DNA from: Candidatus Omnitrophota bacterium
Lineage (GTDB): Bacteria > Omnitrophota > Gorgyraeia > Duberdicusellales > 4484-171
Assembly (NCBI GenBank): GCA_021735105.1
Contig: JAIPHS010000073.1
Location: forward strand, 1-11,168
Reading direction: 5' to 3'
DNA: 11,168 bases
In this document: positions 1 through 7,301 of the stretch, piece by piece
Layout: the number at the start of each line of letters is the position of its first letter
Position numbering within the stretch: the stretch's first letter is position 1
Notes under the pieces: generated by a model
Database searches by the model: none
Seen by the model: only the letters and a program-made list of their open reading frames with translations
What the model was told of the DNA's origin: nothing
Program-made: the position numbers and the translations under genes

Positions 1-66
1 ATTGCCGCTTAAGCCTTCAAGGACAATACGGGTTTTTTCTTTACTTGCCCATTTACGTTTTTTCAT
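1..66 (-). CDS. IS3-type transposase orfA, N-terminal fragment (cut by window edge)
   Basis: Reading the minus strand from the ATG at 66-64 gives 22 codons that run off the window. The peptide starts MKKRKWASKEKTR and continues IVLEGLSGN. This lysine-rich start leading into a helix is typical of the helix-turn-helix protein (Transposase_8 type, OrfA) of IS3-family elements, which binds the element's ends and is usually extended by frameshifting into the DDE-domain OrfB. The start is well supported by AAAAGGAGG (minus strand, 83 to 75) lying eight bases upstream. The catalytic part lies outside the window, so whether the element is intact cannot be judged. Other transposase families with a similar HTH start are possible but less likely. 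Confidence 0.72.
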   Translation of the reverse strand, partial: MKKRKWASKEKTRIVLEGLSGN

Positions 67-75
67 AGGATAAAC

Positions 76-92
76 CTCCTTTTGCTTAGGAG
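76..92 (-). promoter_or_regulatory. Small hairpin covering the orfA ribosome binding site
   Basis: On the minus strand CTCCT (92-88) can pair with AGGAG (80-76) across a seven-base loop. The second arm is the core of the orfA Shine-Dalgarno sequence. The stem has only five base pairs, so it is weak, but it could reduce translation of transcripts that enter from outside the element. A transcript starting near position 90 at the IS promoter would lack part of the first arm and escape the block. Confidence 0.35.
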
Positions 93-95
93 CTT

Positions 96-124
96 ATTCT
101 AACTTAAAATGGTTGATTTGTTAA
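96..124 (-). promoter_or_regulatory. Probable promoter of the IS orfA
   Basis: On the minus strand TTAACA (124-119) and TAGAAT (101-96) are separated by exactly 17 bases, a good sigma-70-type arrangement. Transcription would start near position 90, about 25 bases ahead of the orfA ATG. The position just inside the presumed terminal repeat is normal for IS elements. It was found by eye in AT-rich DNA, where chance matches are common, but the location supports it. Confidence 0.5.
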
Positions 125-140
125 TAGGGAGCAGTATAAA
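113..140 (+). promoter_or_regulatory. Candidate outward promoter at the IS junction driving the polysaccharide genes
   Basis: TTGATT (113-118) and TATAAA (135-140) are spaced by 16 bases and point toward the gene at 175. The -35 lies inside the presumed element and the -10 just beyond its proposed end at 133, which is the layout of a hybrid promoter made by insertion. A second overlapping choice is TTGTTA (118-123) with TATATA (142-147), spacing 18. The leader would be about 28 bases or less. The DNA is very AT-rich, so start-site mapping is needed to choose between them. Confidence 0.42.
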
Positions 141-174
141 TTATATATAAACTAAAAAGTTAAAGGTTGTTTAA

Positions 175-1182
175 ATGAAAAAAATAATTGTTTGTTGCAA
201 TCAATTTACTAACATAGGTAATGCTTTTTATATGTTATCTGTATTAAAAGATCTGTCAAAAGTGTATCAAGGAAAAGCACAAGTAATTCCTGGTGAAGAT
301 ATTCCACCTCCTTCCTTTAAAGGGCGTATTTTTCGAAACCTAGGATACTTTCAGGTCTTTAACTTTTATGATATTGATTGGTATGTTATATCTGGACCTG
401 TTTTTTATAAAAGATTTTCAGAAAGATGGTCGTCTCAACTCGAATTATTGTCAAAAAGAGGAGTACGAATTGTTATTATGAGCGCAGGTTCAAATTATTA
501 TGACCAAGAGGAAGTAGAAATATGCAGAAAAGAACTAAAACGCATCAAACCTTATTTATTAATTACGCGTGATTCTGAGACATTTCAAGCTTACAATGAT
601 TTATTTCAATATTCATATAATGGAATATGTGCTGCTTTCTTTAGTTCTTTTCATTTTCAAGGAATAAAAAAAATAAATTTAGGGCCATATGCAGTTTTTG
701 GTTTTGAAACTTCAACTGAACCGAAAGTTCAAATTTATCAATCTTCCAGTGGTCAAATTAAGGTAGAAGTTGATAAAAATTCAGTGGAAAAAATGAATAA
801 ATTTAGGCAGTTAATAACTTCCATCAAGTCTTATCCTTCTTTTATTGACAATATCAAAATTATTAGGCCGCATCATGGTGTTTGCGGAGTTATTAGTAAT
901 GAGGTATTTAATAGGCCAAATAGGCATTTTTCTCTAAATCCATATTCATACTTAGACATCTATAGTGGCGCAGAGTTTACTCTCTCTCAAAGGGTTCATG
1001 CTTGTGTAGCTTCTTTATCTTATGGAAATAGAGCTATGCTTTTCAAAGATACAAAACGTTGCAATCTATTTAAACGAACCGGGGTACCTGAAATTACTCA
1101 AAAGTTAGTTTCTTTACCAAATGGATATTTGGAGATGGAATACCAAAAATATTTAGATTTTTTAAGAACAGTACCGATTTAA
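175..1182 (+). CDS. Polysaccharide pyruvyl transferase family protein
   Basis: The 335-residue protein resembles the WcaK/CsaB/ExoV type (PS_pyruv_trans), which moves a pyruvyl group from phosphoenolpyruvate onto a sugar to form a ketal, giving the polymer a negative charge. Visible signs are the N-terminal N-x-G-N-A stretch (residues 13-17), SGP at 73-75, the TRDSET segment (131-136) like the family's R-D-S motif, and near the C-terminus a strand plus SQRVHACVASLSYG (271-284), matching the conserved S-x-R-x-H-A region with its essential histidine. The length is usual for the family. It is cytoplasmic, with no signal peptide or membrane segment. AAGG at 163-166 sits eight bases before the ATG. 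It is the first gene of the run, 22 bases ahead of the flippase. The family also contains members of unknown substrate, so the pyruvyl donor is inferred from family membership only. Confidence 0.72.
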   Translation: MKKIIVCCNQFTNIGNAFYMLSVLKDLSKVYQGKAQVIPGEDIPPPSFKGRIFRNLGYFQVFNFYDIDWYVISGPVFYKRFSERWSSQLELLSKRGVRIVIMSAGSNYYDQEEVEICRKELKRIKPYLLITRDSETFQAYNDLFQYSYNGICAAFFSSFHFQGIKKINLGPYAVFGFETSTEPKVQIYQSSSGQIKVEVDKNSVEKMNKFRQLITSIKSYPSFIDNIKIIRPHHGVCGVISNEVFNRPNRHFSLNPYSYLDIYSGAEFTLSQRVHACVASLSYGNRAMLFKDTKRCNLFKRTGVPEITQKLVSLPNGYLEMEYQKYLDFLRTVPI

Positions 1183-1204
1183 AATTACAATTTTTTAATT
1201 ATTT

Positions 1205-2608
1205 ATGTCTATTACAAAAAGAGCACTAAGGGGAGCCTTCTGGACAGCTATCGTAAAGTATTTTGGTTTTTTTATCACCTTTATAGGTAATTTGTGGTTA
1301 GCAAGGTTATTGGTTCCTGAAGATTTTGGGATAATGGCTTTAGCATTATCTGTAGTTGAGATTATATTTATAGTCAGTGGCTTGGGTATTGCTCAAGCTT
1401 GCATTCATCTACAGAGAGAACCGGATGTATTTGATACGGGGCACCTGATAGCATGGGGAATATCCATAGGACTTTCTGTTATAGCTATAACAGCAACTAT
1501 TATATTGCAAAAAATGTCTTTGTATTCATCTACTGTAATAATTTTCATTTTTTGCATTGCGGTAGTTAAAATATTGAGTATTCCCACGACAATTTATCTG
1601 GCTAGCTTAGATAGAGACTTATTTTTTCGTCGAGGTGCTTTTATTTCAATTATAGGACCAGTGTTTGGTATTTTGATTGCTCTTTTTTTGGCTATTAATG
1701 GTAGAGGAGTATGGAGCTTACTTTGGAAGCAAATAGTTACAATAACTTTAGCTTTTTTAACTGCTTTTTATTTTTCTTCTCATGTTTTTCGCTTAAATTT
1801 TAATAAATCTACTGCTGTAAAAATAATTAAATATTCTATTAATATGTTTTTACAACGATTAGCCCAAATCTTGAACAATCGATTGCCTAATATTATATTA
1901 GGGGCGATGGGCGGAACAGGAATATTAGGTTTTTATGAACGAAGTAAATATTTGGCGCAATTACAAAATTCTGCTGTTAATCCTTTTTTTGGGAAAATTG
2001 CTTTTGCAACTTATTCCAAGGTTAAAAATAATAAAGTCAAAGTATCGCGAGGATTAGAGCTAAATTTGTTTTGGATTTTACGAATAGGAGTGCTTACAGG
2101 AATTTTAGTTTTATTTTTTCCCAAGCTTATAATTGCTACTGTTCTAGGTAGTCAATGGGCCGAGGCTTCTGAATATTTGAGAGGTCTTTCTGGTTTTATT
2201 ATTGCTAATTCTTTTTTGGGACCGCTTTCTTCTGCTCTTTTCGCTGCGGGAATAATTTTTCCAATTACTTTGAGCCGTATTATTGCTACCTGCATTGTTC
2301 TTGTTGGTTTGTTCACAGCTTGGTATTTAGGTGATAAATGGTTTTTAGTTTCTTGGTTTTTTAGTTTAGGTATGATTCAAGCTGCGCTAATAGCTTTGAT
2401 TGTGTCTAAGCGGCATAAATTATCTATTAATTGGGCTAAAATTATAAAATTACCAGTATATTTAACTATTATATCTGTGATTGTGTTTTTAGTTAGCAGA
2501 TCATACCTTGAATGGAAAGTTTTGCTCTGTATTAGCTGTATATGGATTTTGTCTATTATTTTTATAGATAGAAAACAAATTAAGGATTTGATTAGTAAAC
2601 TGAAATAA
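1205..2608 (+). CDS. Wzx-type polysaccharide flippase (MOP superfamily)
   Basis: This 467-residue, almost entirely hydrophobic protein would move the undecaprenyl-linked repeat unit across the inner membrane. It has about 12 to 14 membrane segments. The N-terminus is diagnostic: ALRGAFWT at 7-14, then LARLLVPEDFGIMAL (32-46), the signature of the Polysacc_synt families (Wzx, TuaB, WzxC). A basic amphipathic start and a charged loop around RHKLSI near residue 400 are also usual. Length is normal. No Shine-Dalgarno sequence is visible in the 22 AT-rich bases before the ATG, so translation may depend on the preceding gene or on an unstructured leader. The presence of a Wzy-like protein 2.1 kb downstream supports a Wzx/Wzy pathway rather than an ABC exporter. 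Confidence 0.9.
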   Translation: MSITKRALRGAFWTAIVKYFGFFITFIGNLWLARLLVPEDFGIMALALSVVEIIFIVSGLGIAQACIHLQREPDVFDTGHLIAWGISIGLSVIAITATIILQKMSLYSSTVIIFIFCIAVVKILSIPTTIYLASLDRDLFFRRGAFISIIGPVFGILIALFLAINGRGVWSLLWKQIVTITLAFLTAFYFSSHVFRLNFNKSTAVKIIKYSINMFLQRLAQILNNRLPNIILGAMGGTGILGFYERSKYLAQLQNSAVNPFFGKIAFATYSKVKNNKVKVSRGLELNLFWILRIGVLTGILVLFFPKLIIATVLGSQWAEASEYLRGLSGFIIANSFLGPLSSALFAAGIIFPITLSRIIATCIVLVGLFTAWYLGDKWFLVSWFFSLGMIQAALIALIVSKRHKLSINWAKIIKLPVYLTIISVIVFLVSRSYLEWKVLLCISCIWILSIIFIDRKQIKDLISKLK

Positions 2609-2672
2609 AAATATAAAAGTCAGTTTAAAAAAGTTATTTTTTATAAAATTTATCTAGATATTTTATAGACTT

Positions 2673-2678
2673 AAGGAG
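2673..2678 (+). promoter_or_regulatory. Displaced Shine-Dalgarno-like AAGGAG
   Basis: A good AAGGAG lies 25 bases before the ATG of the methyltransferase, too far for normal use. No ATG, GTG or TTG lies at the proper distance, and in-frame stops at 2683-2685 and 2689-2691 rule out an upstream extension of the gene. It may be a chance match, a site brought closer by RNA folding, or the remains of an older gene start. The rest of the 95-base gap is very AT-rich and shows a weak ATAAAAT/ATTTTAT dyad (2643-2666), but no terminator with a GC stem. Confidence 0.25.
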
Positions 2679-2703
2679 TAATTAATTTTAACCAACAACA
2701 GTA

Positions 2704-3495
2704 ATGATTAAAAAAATAAAGAATGTTTACGATGGGATGAAAAAGTATTTTCTAAAGGAAAACGCTGAGCTGATACCGGCGAAATATCATTCTCAATTTA
2801 TTTGTCTTGGAGGGGCTAGCGAAGTCCAATATCAAATAGCTAGACTTATTGCTCCTGATAAAAAAAAGATCTTAATAATTGGGATATTTGGTGGCAGGGA
2901 TTATTATTACATGAAAACTTTAGGAAAAGAAGTATATGCCTTTGATTTATTTAAAAATAATGAATTCGATAATTTGCAAGTAGGTAATGTTGAAAAAGGT
3001 CTACCTTATCCTGATAGCTTTTTTGATGCAGTGATCTTAGGGGAAGTTATAGAACATCTTGTATATGACTATGATGCGTTATTGAATATTAGAAGAGTGT
3101 TAAAAAATGACGGAGTATTAATTTTATCTATTCCTTTTTTAAATGATTCTGAACCAACGCATATTCGTATTTATAATAAAATAATAATTAAGAGATTCTT
3201 GAGTATAGTTGGTTTTTCCGTAGATAATATTTTAGAAAGACCGAATCTTTTCTATTGTCCAAAGTTAGTTAATTTTTTGCATCACAGTATTAATTTTCTT
3301 TTATTTATTTTTTTGCACAAAACCATATATAAACACACTCTTCCTTTGTTTTGGAAAATAGAATATTATCTGAGCCAAACGAAAAATCCATTAAGAAAAT
3401 ATTCTAGGTTACATGGTGCGATTATAAAGTGCTGTAAAAATAAAAAAATAAACTATGTAAATCTCAACAAAACAGCTTTTAATAACAATAATTAA
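2704..3495 (+). CDS. Class I SAM-dependent methyltransferase
   Basis: The 263-residue protein has a Methyltransf_11-like fold. Motif I is ILIIGIFGGRDYY (56-68), in a degenerate form of the usual G-x-G-x-G, followed by the acidic strand end VYAFD (77-81). Next come FFDAVILGEVIEHL (106-119), the strand 4 region with the EVIEHL signature, and GVLILSIPF (137-145) for strand 5. The C-terminal third has a hydrophobic patch (195-209) that may associate with the membrane, and the end is rich in lysine and asparagine. In this setting it probably methylates a sugar of the repeat unit or a chain end; the substrate is not visible. The ATG is the first possible start because stop codons precede it, although no well-placed Shine-Dalgarno sequence exists. 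Confidence 0.8.
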   Translation: MIKKIKNVYDGMKKYFLKENAELIPAKYHSQFICLGGASEVQYQIARLIAPDKKKILIIGIFGGRDYYYMKTLGKEVYAFDLFKNNEFDNLQVGNVEKGLPYPDSFFDAVILGEVIEHLVYDYDALLNIRRVLKNDGVLILSIPFLNDSEPTHIRIYNKIIIKRFLSIVGFSVDNILERPNLFYCPKLVNFLHHSINFLLFIFLHKTIYKHTLPLFWKIEYYLSQTKNPLRKYSRLHGAIIKCCKNKKINYVNLNKTAFNNNN

Positions 3496-3543
3496 TAAAA
3501 GATTAGCATCTAAAATTTAATAACATTTTTTATAAAATTAATT

Positions 3544-4692
3544 ATGCAAATAATAATTTCGGTTCCAGGGAGATTCCATGCTTTTTATTTAGCGAATCAA
3601 TTGTTCAAAAGAGAATATTTGAAGAAGCTCATAACATCTTATCCTAAGTTTGAAACAATAAAGTATGGAATCCCTAAAGATAAAATTATTTCTATTATAA
3701 TTAAAGAAATAATTAACAGGGGATGGAGAAAATTACCTGTTTCAGTAAAGAATTTTTATAATCCCCAATATTTTATTTCAGAATTATATGATAAATTAGT
3801 TACGCAAAAATTGACTTCTTGCGACATATTTATTGGATGGGCTGGGTTTTCGTTACATTCTTTACGAAAAGCTAAAGAATTAGGGGCAATAACGATTCTG
3901 GAAAGAGGAAGTTCTCATATGCTATATCAACAGGAAATATTAAACCAAGAATATGAAAGGTTCGGCCTAAAAAATAAAAAAACTCATCCAAGAATTATTA
4001 ATAAAGAGCTACAGGAATATAAAGAAGCAGATTATATATCAATACCTTCTCAGTTTGTTAAAAAAACTTTTTTAGAACGGGGTATCCCTGAAAATAAATT
4101 GATTCATATACCTTATGGAGTAGATTTAAATGGATTTATTAAAGTTCCAAAAACAGATGATATTTTTAGAATCATTACTGTTGGGGGTAATTTACAAAAG
4201 GGAACTCATTATTTATTACAGGCTTTTAGTGAGCTAAACTTGCCTAATTCAGAACTTATTGGTTTGGGAAACTTAAGTGATGAAATGTTACCGTTTTTAA
4301 AAAAATATGATAATGGAAAAATTAATTGGGTCGGACATAAACCACAAAAAGAATTATATAAGTATTATTCTCAAGGATTAATCTATATACATTCTTCTAT
4401 TCAAGAAGGAATAGCTTTAGTTCAACTTCAAGCAATGGCTTGTGGATTGCCTTTAATTTGTACTACCAACACTGGTGGGCAGGATTTGATAGAAGATGGC
4501 AAAGAAGGGTTTATTATTCCGATAAGGGATGTAAAAGCTTTGAAAGAAAAAATTTTATATTTTTATGAGAATCCTGGAAAATGCAGAGAAATGGGACAAG
4601 CAGCAAAAAGAAAGGTTCAGCAAGGATTCACCTGGAATGATTATGGAGAAAAAATAATAGAAAAATATAAAGAAATATTAAATTCTAAATGA
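3544..4692 (+). CDS. Glycosyltransferase family 4 protein (GT-B fold)
   Basis: The 382-residue enzyme would add one sugar of the repeat unit from a nucleotide sugar on the cytoplasmic side. The N-terminal acceptor domain begins MQIIISVPGRFHAFYLA. IPYGVDLNGF (189-198) is the usual interdomain strand. The donor domain has ITVGGNLQKGTHYLLQAF (211-228) and SSIQEGIALVQLQAMACG (284-301), the glycosyltransferase 1 signature ending in GGQDLIEDGKEGF (311-323). In the E-x7-E motif the first glutamate is E288 but the second position is Q296. The gene follows a 48-base AT-rich gap without a Shine-Dalgarno sequence and its stop overlaps the next start (ATGA), indicating translational coupling to the polymerase. 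The transferred sugar cannot be told from sequence. Confidence 0.88.
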   Translation: MQIIISVPGRFHAFYLANQLFKREYLKKLITSYPKFETIKYGIPKDKIISIIIKEIINRGWRKLPVSVKNFYNPQYFISELYDKLVTQKLTSCDIFIGWAGFSLHSLRKAKELGAITILERGSSHMLYQQEILNQEYERFGLKNKKTHPRIINKELQEYKEADYISIPSQFVKKTFLERGIPENKLIHIPYGVDLNGFIKVPKTDDIFRIITVGGNLQKGTHYLLQAFSELNLPNSELIGLGNLSDEMLPFLKKYDNGKINWVGHKPQKELYKYYSQGLIYIHSSIQEGIALVQLQAMACGLPLICTTNTGGQDLIEDGKEGFIIPIRDVKALKEKILYFYENPGKCREMGQAAKRKVQQGFTWNDYGEKIIEKYKEILNSK

Positions 4693-6080
4693 ATATAATT
4701 ATTTTAACCTCATCTATAACAATTTTATTTATGCTATTTATATGCAGACAGCTATATTATAAGTATAATTTAGATAATTTTAATGTATGGTTTCTACACC
4801 CACTATTTTTATTTAACTGTATGATTATCTTGACATTTATGATACCTTATTTTTATCATTTGATATTTGGGACGATTAAAAGTAATTTGGAGCTTACAAA
4901 ATCTAATAATGTTAAAGGTTTTTTGATTATTTGTATTTCTTTTATATTTATAAACTTTATTATTTATTCAATAGATTTGAATTTTATCAAAAGGAGAATT
5001 AGAAGAATAAGTTTTAAGGGAATGAATAGTGTGTTTATTAAATTAATAATAGTTTTATTATTTTTTGTAGTCATTGCCCAAGTTTTTCTCTATATTAAAG
5101 GAGGTTATTATTCTGGTGGTTTAAGTATTAATAAAGGTAGAGATATCTCTTTATCAGCATCAGGTATAATAGGTTTTTTTTCTGGGATGGTCAGAAATTT
5201 TACGTGGATTGGGTTGTCTTTACTCTATTTTACTAAATATTCTGGTAAAAAAAATTTCAAATTTTTATTTTGGAGTTTGTTAATTCTTAATGGAATTTAT
5301 TTTTTTCCATCCGGATCGAAAATAAAAATTTTAATGCCAATATTATTATTTATATTTTGTAGCTTGATATTCATTAAAAAACATCTGGGTAAAATAATAC
5401 TTATTAGTTCTGTTATTATAGCCTTATTTTTTTCTTTTTATAATGCTTATCGGAATTATATGGAAGAATATAATAAGAGGAAAACAAATATAAGCTATAG
5501 CCAACATTTATCTCAAAGGCCGGATGTGCGAGAACGTGGATATGTTTTCTTTATCGCAAATTCTTTTGTTCGTCGTCTTGACACTTTTTCTAATTATTTA
5601 ATATTATCTGATTATTATCCAGATCAATATTCGTTTTTAAAAGGAGAATCCTATTGGCATATTATATTATCACCTGTACCACGTTTAATTCTACCTTGGA
5701 AGCCAAAATCTGTCAGTGCGAATGAAATTGGAAGAAAAACTGGAATTATTTCGTCTACCGATTATGTAACTTCTCCTGGAATAAGTTGGTGGGGTGAAGC
5801 TTATGTTAATTTTGGATATTGGGGTATTTTTTTTGTTTTATTTATCACGATGCTGTTTTATCAGATTTTTTTCTTTTTTTGGGTAAGACATAAAAATAAT
5901 TTATTGGTCACAGCTTTTTACATAACTTTAATTTTGCATATGGTTTTTCACCTCCATGGTGGTATTGGAGGATTATTTGGAGGATTCATAAAATTATTAC
6001 TTATTTTGATTCCTTTATTAATTATTCTAGATATGCCTTACAACAAAAGAGAAAGATTAAAAAATTCGGATGTAGATTAA
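4689..6080 (+). CDS. Wzy-like oligosaccharide repeat-unit polymerase
   Basis: This 463-residue integral membrane protein has roughly ten to twelve hydrophobic segments and a long soluble loop at about 253-373 between two of them, as in Wzy/O-antigen polymerases. The loop contains basic residues (RRLD at 295-298) and PVPRLILPWKPKSVSANEIG (329-348). It leads to GISWWGEAYVNFGYWGI (364-380), the layout P-R-x-x-x-P-W-K-P then G-E-x-Y-x-N-F-G that marks this polymerase type. It would join repeat units at the outer face of the inner membrane. Primary sequence in Wzy proteins is weakly conserved, so the call relies on topology, these motifs and the neighbouring flippase. The start overlaps the previous stop by four bases and has no Shine-Dalgarno sequence. 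It is among the most AT-rich genes in the window, as is usual for wzy genes. Confidence 0.82.
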   Translation: MNIIILTSSITILFMLFICRQLYYKYNLDNFNVWFLHPLFLFNCMIILTFMIPYFYHLIFGTIKSNLELTKSNNVKGFLIICISFIFINFIIYSIDLNFIKRRIRRISFKGMNSVFIKLIIVLLFFVVIAQVFLYIKGGYYSGGLSINKGRDISLSASGIIGFFSGMVRNFTWIGLSLLYFTKYSGKKNFKFLFWSLLILNGIYFFPSGSKIKILMPILLFIFCSLIFIKKHLGKIILISSVIIALFFSFYNAYRNYMEEYNKRKTNISYSQHLSQRPDVRERGYVFFIANSFVRRLDTFSNYLILSDYYPDQYSFLKGESYWHIILSPVPRLILPWKPKSVSANEIGRKTGIISSTDYVTSPGISWWGEAYVNFGYWGIFFVLFITMLFYQIFFFFWVRHKNNLLVTAFYITLILHMVFHLHGGIGGLFGGFIKLLLILIPLLIILDMPYNKRERLKNSDVD

Positions 6081-6081
6081 T

Positions 6082-7272
6082 ATGAAAATTCTTCATATTA
6101 CACCTTGCTATAAACCTGCCTGGGCATTTGGCGGGCCGGTTAATTCAATTTCATTACTTTGCCAGCAACTTGTAAAATTAAATAATGAGATGGTCGTATA
6201 TACAACTAATTCTGCCAAAGAAGGTATTCTAGATGTTCCTGTTGGGAAAACAGTCGAGGTAGATGGCGTCAAGGTAATATATTTTCCTTGTAGCTTTAAA
6301 AAAGATAATCCATTTTATTCTTCTGCGTTAAATAAAAAGGTTTTGTCTTCTGTTAAGGAATTCGATATCGTTCATGTTAGCTCAATATGGCAATATCATC
6401 AAATAGCAGCGACAAAAGCGTGCAAAAAATATGAAATACCTTGTATTATTTCTACTAGAGGTAGTTTCCAAAGATGGCCCTTGAGCCAAAAGAGCATGAA
6501 AAAAAGAATTTATTGGTTTTTATTTGGCAAAAAATCTCTAAAAGATGCTTCGGCCTTACATTTTACATCTTTGTTGGAAAGAAAAGAAACCCTAGAAGCT
6601 ATTCCTTATGTTTCTAATTTTATAGTTCCTAATGGAATAAATATAGACCCTTATTATAAAAAAAGAGATATTCGGAAAGAAATTGGGATTTCTCCCGATG
6701 CTTTTTTGTTTCTCTTTTTGGGTAGAATCCACAGAAAAAAAGGAATTGATTTAATAATTAAAGCATTAAATAAAATCAGAAATAAAAACGTCTTTTTTCT
6801 TATTGTGGGGAAAATAGATGACAAAAGTTATTTTAATGATTTAAAAAGATTAGTTGCAGATTTTCAGTTAAAAAGCAAAGTTATTTTTTATGGTGGGGTT
6901 CCGAAAGAAGAAGTTAAAGATTTCTATTCTAACTCTGACTTGATGGTTTTGACAAGTCATTCTGAAAACTTTGCTAATGTAGTACCTGAAGCTATGGGTT
7001 GTGGTTTACCAGTTTTTATTAGTAGATATGTGGGCATTTGGCAGGAAGTATTAATAGATGAGGCTGGATTTGTTGTAGATTGTAATGTAGAAAAAATTAC
7101 ACAAAAATTAAAAGAAATAGTAACTAATAGAGAAATTCTGAATGGAGTTTCTAGTAACGCTATAAAATCTGCACAGAGAAGGTATTCTCTTGAGAGTACA
7201 GCATCTTTAATGATGCAGGCTTACGAGGATGTATTAATAAACAAAAGAAGTGACGGATTACAATGGGAATGA
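6082..7272 (+). CDS. Glycosyltransferase family 4 protein (GT-B fold)
   Basis: The 396-residue enzyme has a textbook GT4 layout. The start MKILHITPCYKPAWAFGGPV contains the glycine-rich GGP loop (17-19) that contacts the donor phosphates or the acceptor. IVPNGINIDPYY (181-192) joins the domains. FLFLGRIHRKKGIDLIIKAL (210-229) begins the donor-binding domain with the R/K pair, and SHSENFANVVPEAMGCG (292-308) carries a complete E-x7-E motif (E295, E303). It is cytoplasmic, perhaps loosely membrane-bound through basic patches at 139-153. One base separates its ATG from the polymerase stop, so it is surely co-transcribed. It would add another sugar to the lipid-linked repeat unit; donor and linkage are unknown. 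Confidence 0.9.
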   Translation: MKILHITPCYKPAWAFGGPVNSISLLCQQLVKLNNEMVVYTTNSAKEGILDVPVGKTVEVDGVKVIYFPCSFKKDNPFYSSALNKKVLSSVKEFDIVHVSSIWQYHQIAATKACKKYEIPCIISTRGSFQRWPLSQKSMKKRIYWFLFGKKSLKDASALHFTSLLERKETLEAIPYVSNFIVPNGINIDPYYKKRDIRKEIGISPDAFLFLFLGRIHRKKGIDLIIKALNKIRNKNVFFLIVGKIDDKSYFNDLKRLVADFQLKSKVIFYGGVPKEEVKDFYSNSDLMVLTSHSENFANVVPEAMGCGLPVFISRYVGIWQEVLIDEAGFVVDCNVEKITQKLKEIVTNREILNGVSSNAIKSAQRRYSLESTASLMMQAYEDVLINKRSDGLQWE

Positions 7273-7301
7273 TAGATTTTTATTTATAAAAGGACAAATA
7301 T

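Larger units (their letters stand above)
1..133 (-). mobile_element. End of an IS3-family insertion sequence (partial)
   Basis: This stretch holds the orfA start, its promoter and the terminal bases of the element. IS3-family ends normally begin with TG. Reading the minus strand outward-in, the first suitable TG is at 133-132 and begins TGCTCCCTATTAAC, which is the proposed terminal inverted repeat. The boundary is a guess, because the other end of the element and the target duplication are not visible. The presence of the element itself rests on the orfA peptide. Confidence 0.5.

Noticed and set aside
1405..1587. 60-codon open frame on the minus strand within the flippase gene
   Set aside because: It lies wholly inside a well-supported membrane protein gene, has no binding site and no recognisable family features.
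2609..2703. Possible terminator or promoter in the longest gap between cluster genes
   Set aside because: Only a weak AT-only dyad is present, with no GC stem followed by a T run, and no convincing -35/-10 pair could be told apart from AT-rich background.
3496..3543. Possible internal promoter before the first GT4 gene
   Set aside because: TATAAA occurs, but no -35-like hexamer at the right distance stands out in this AT-rich gap.
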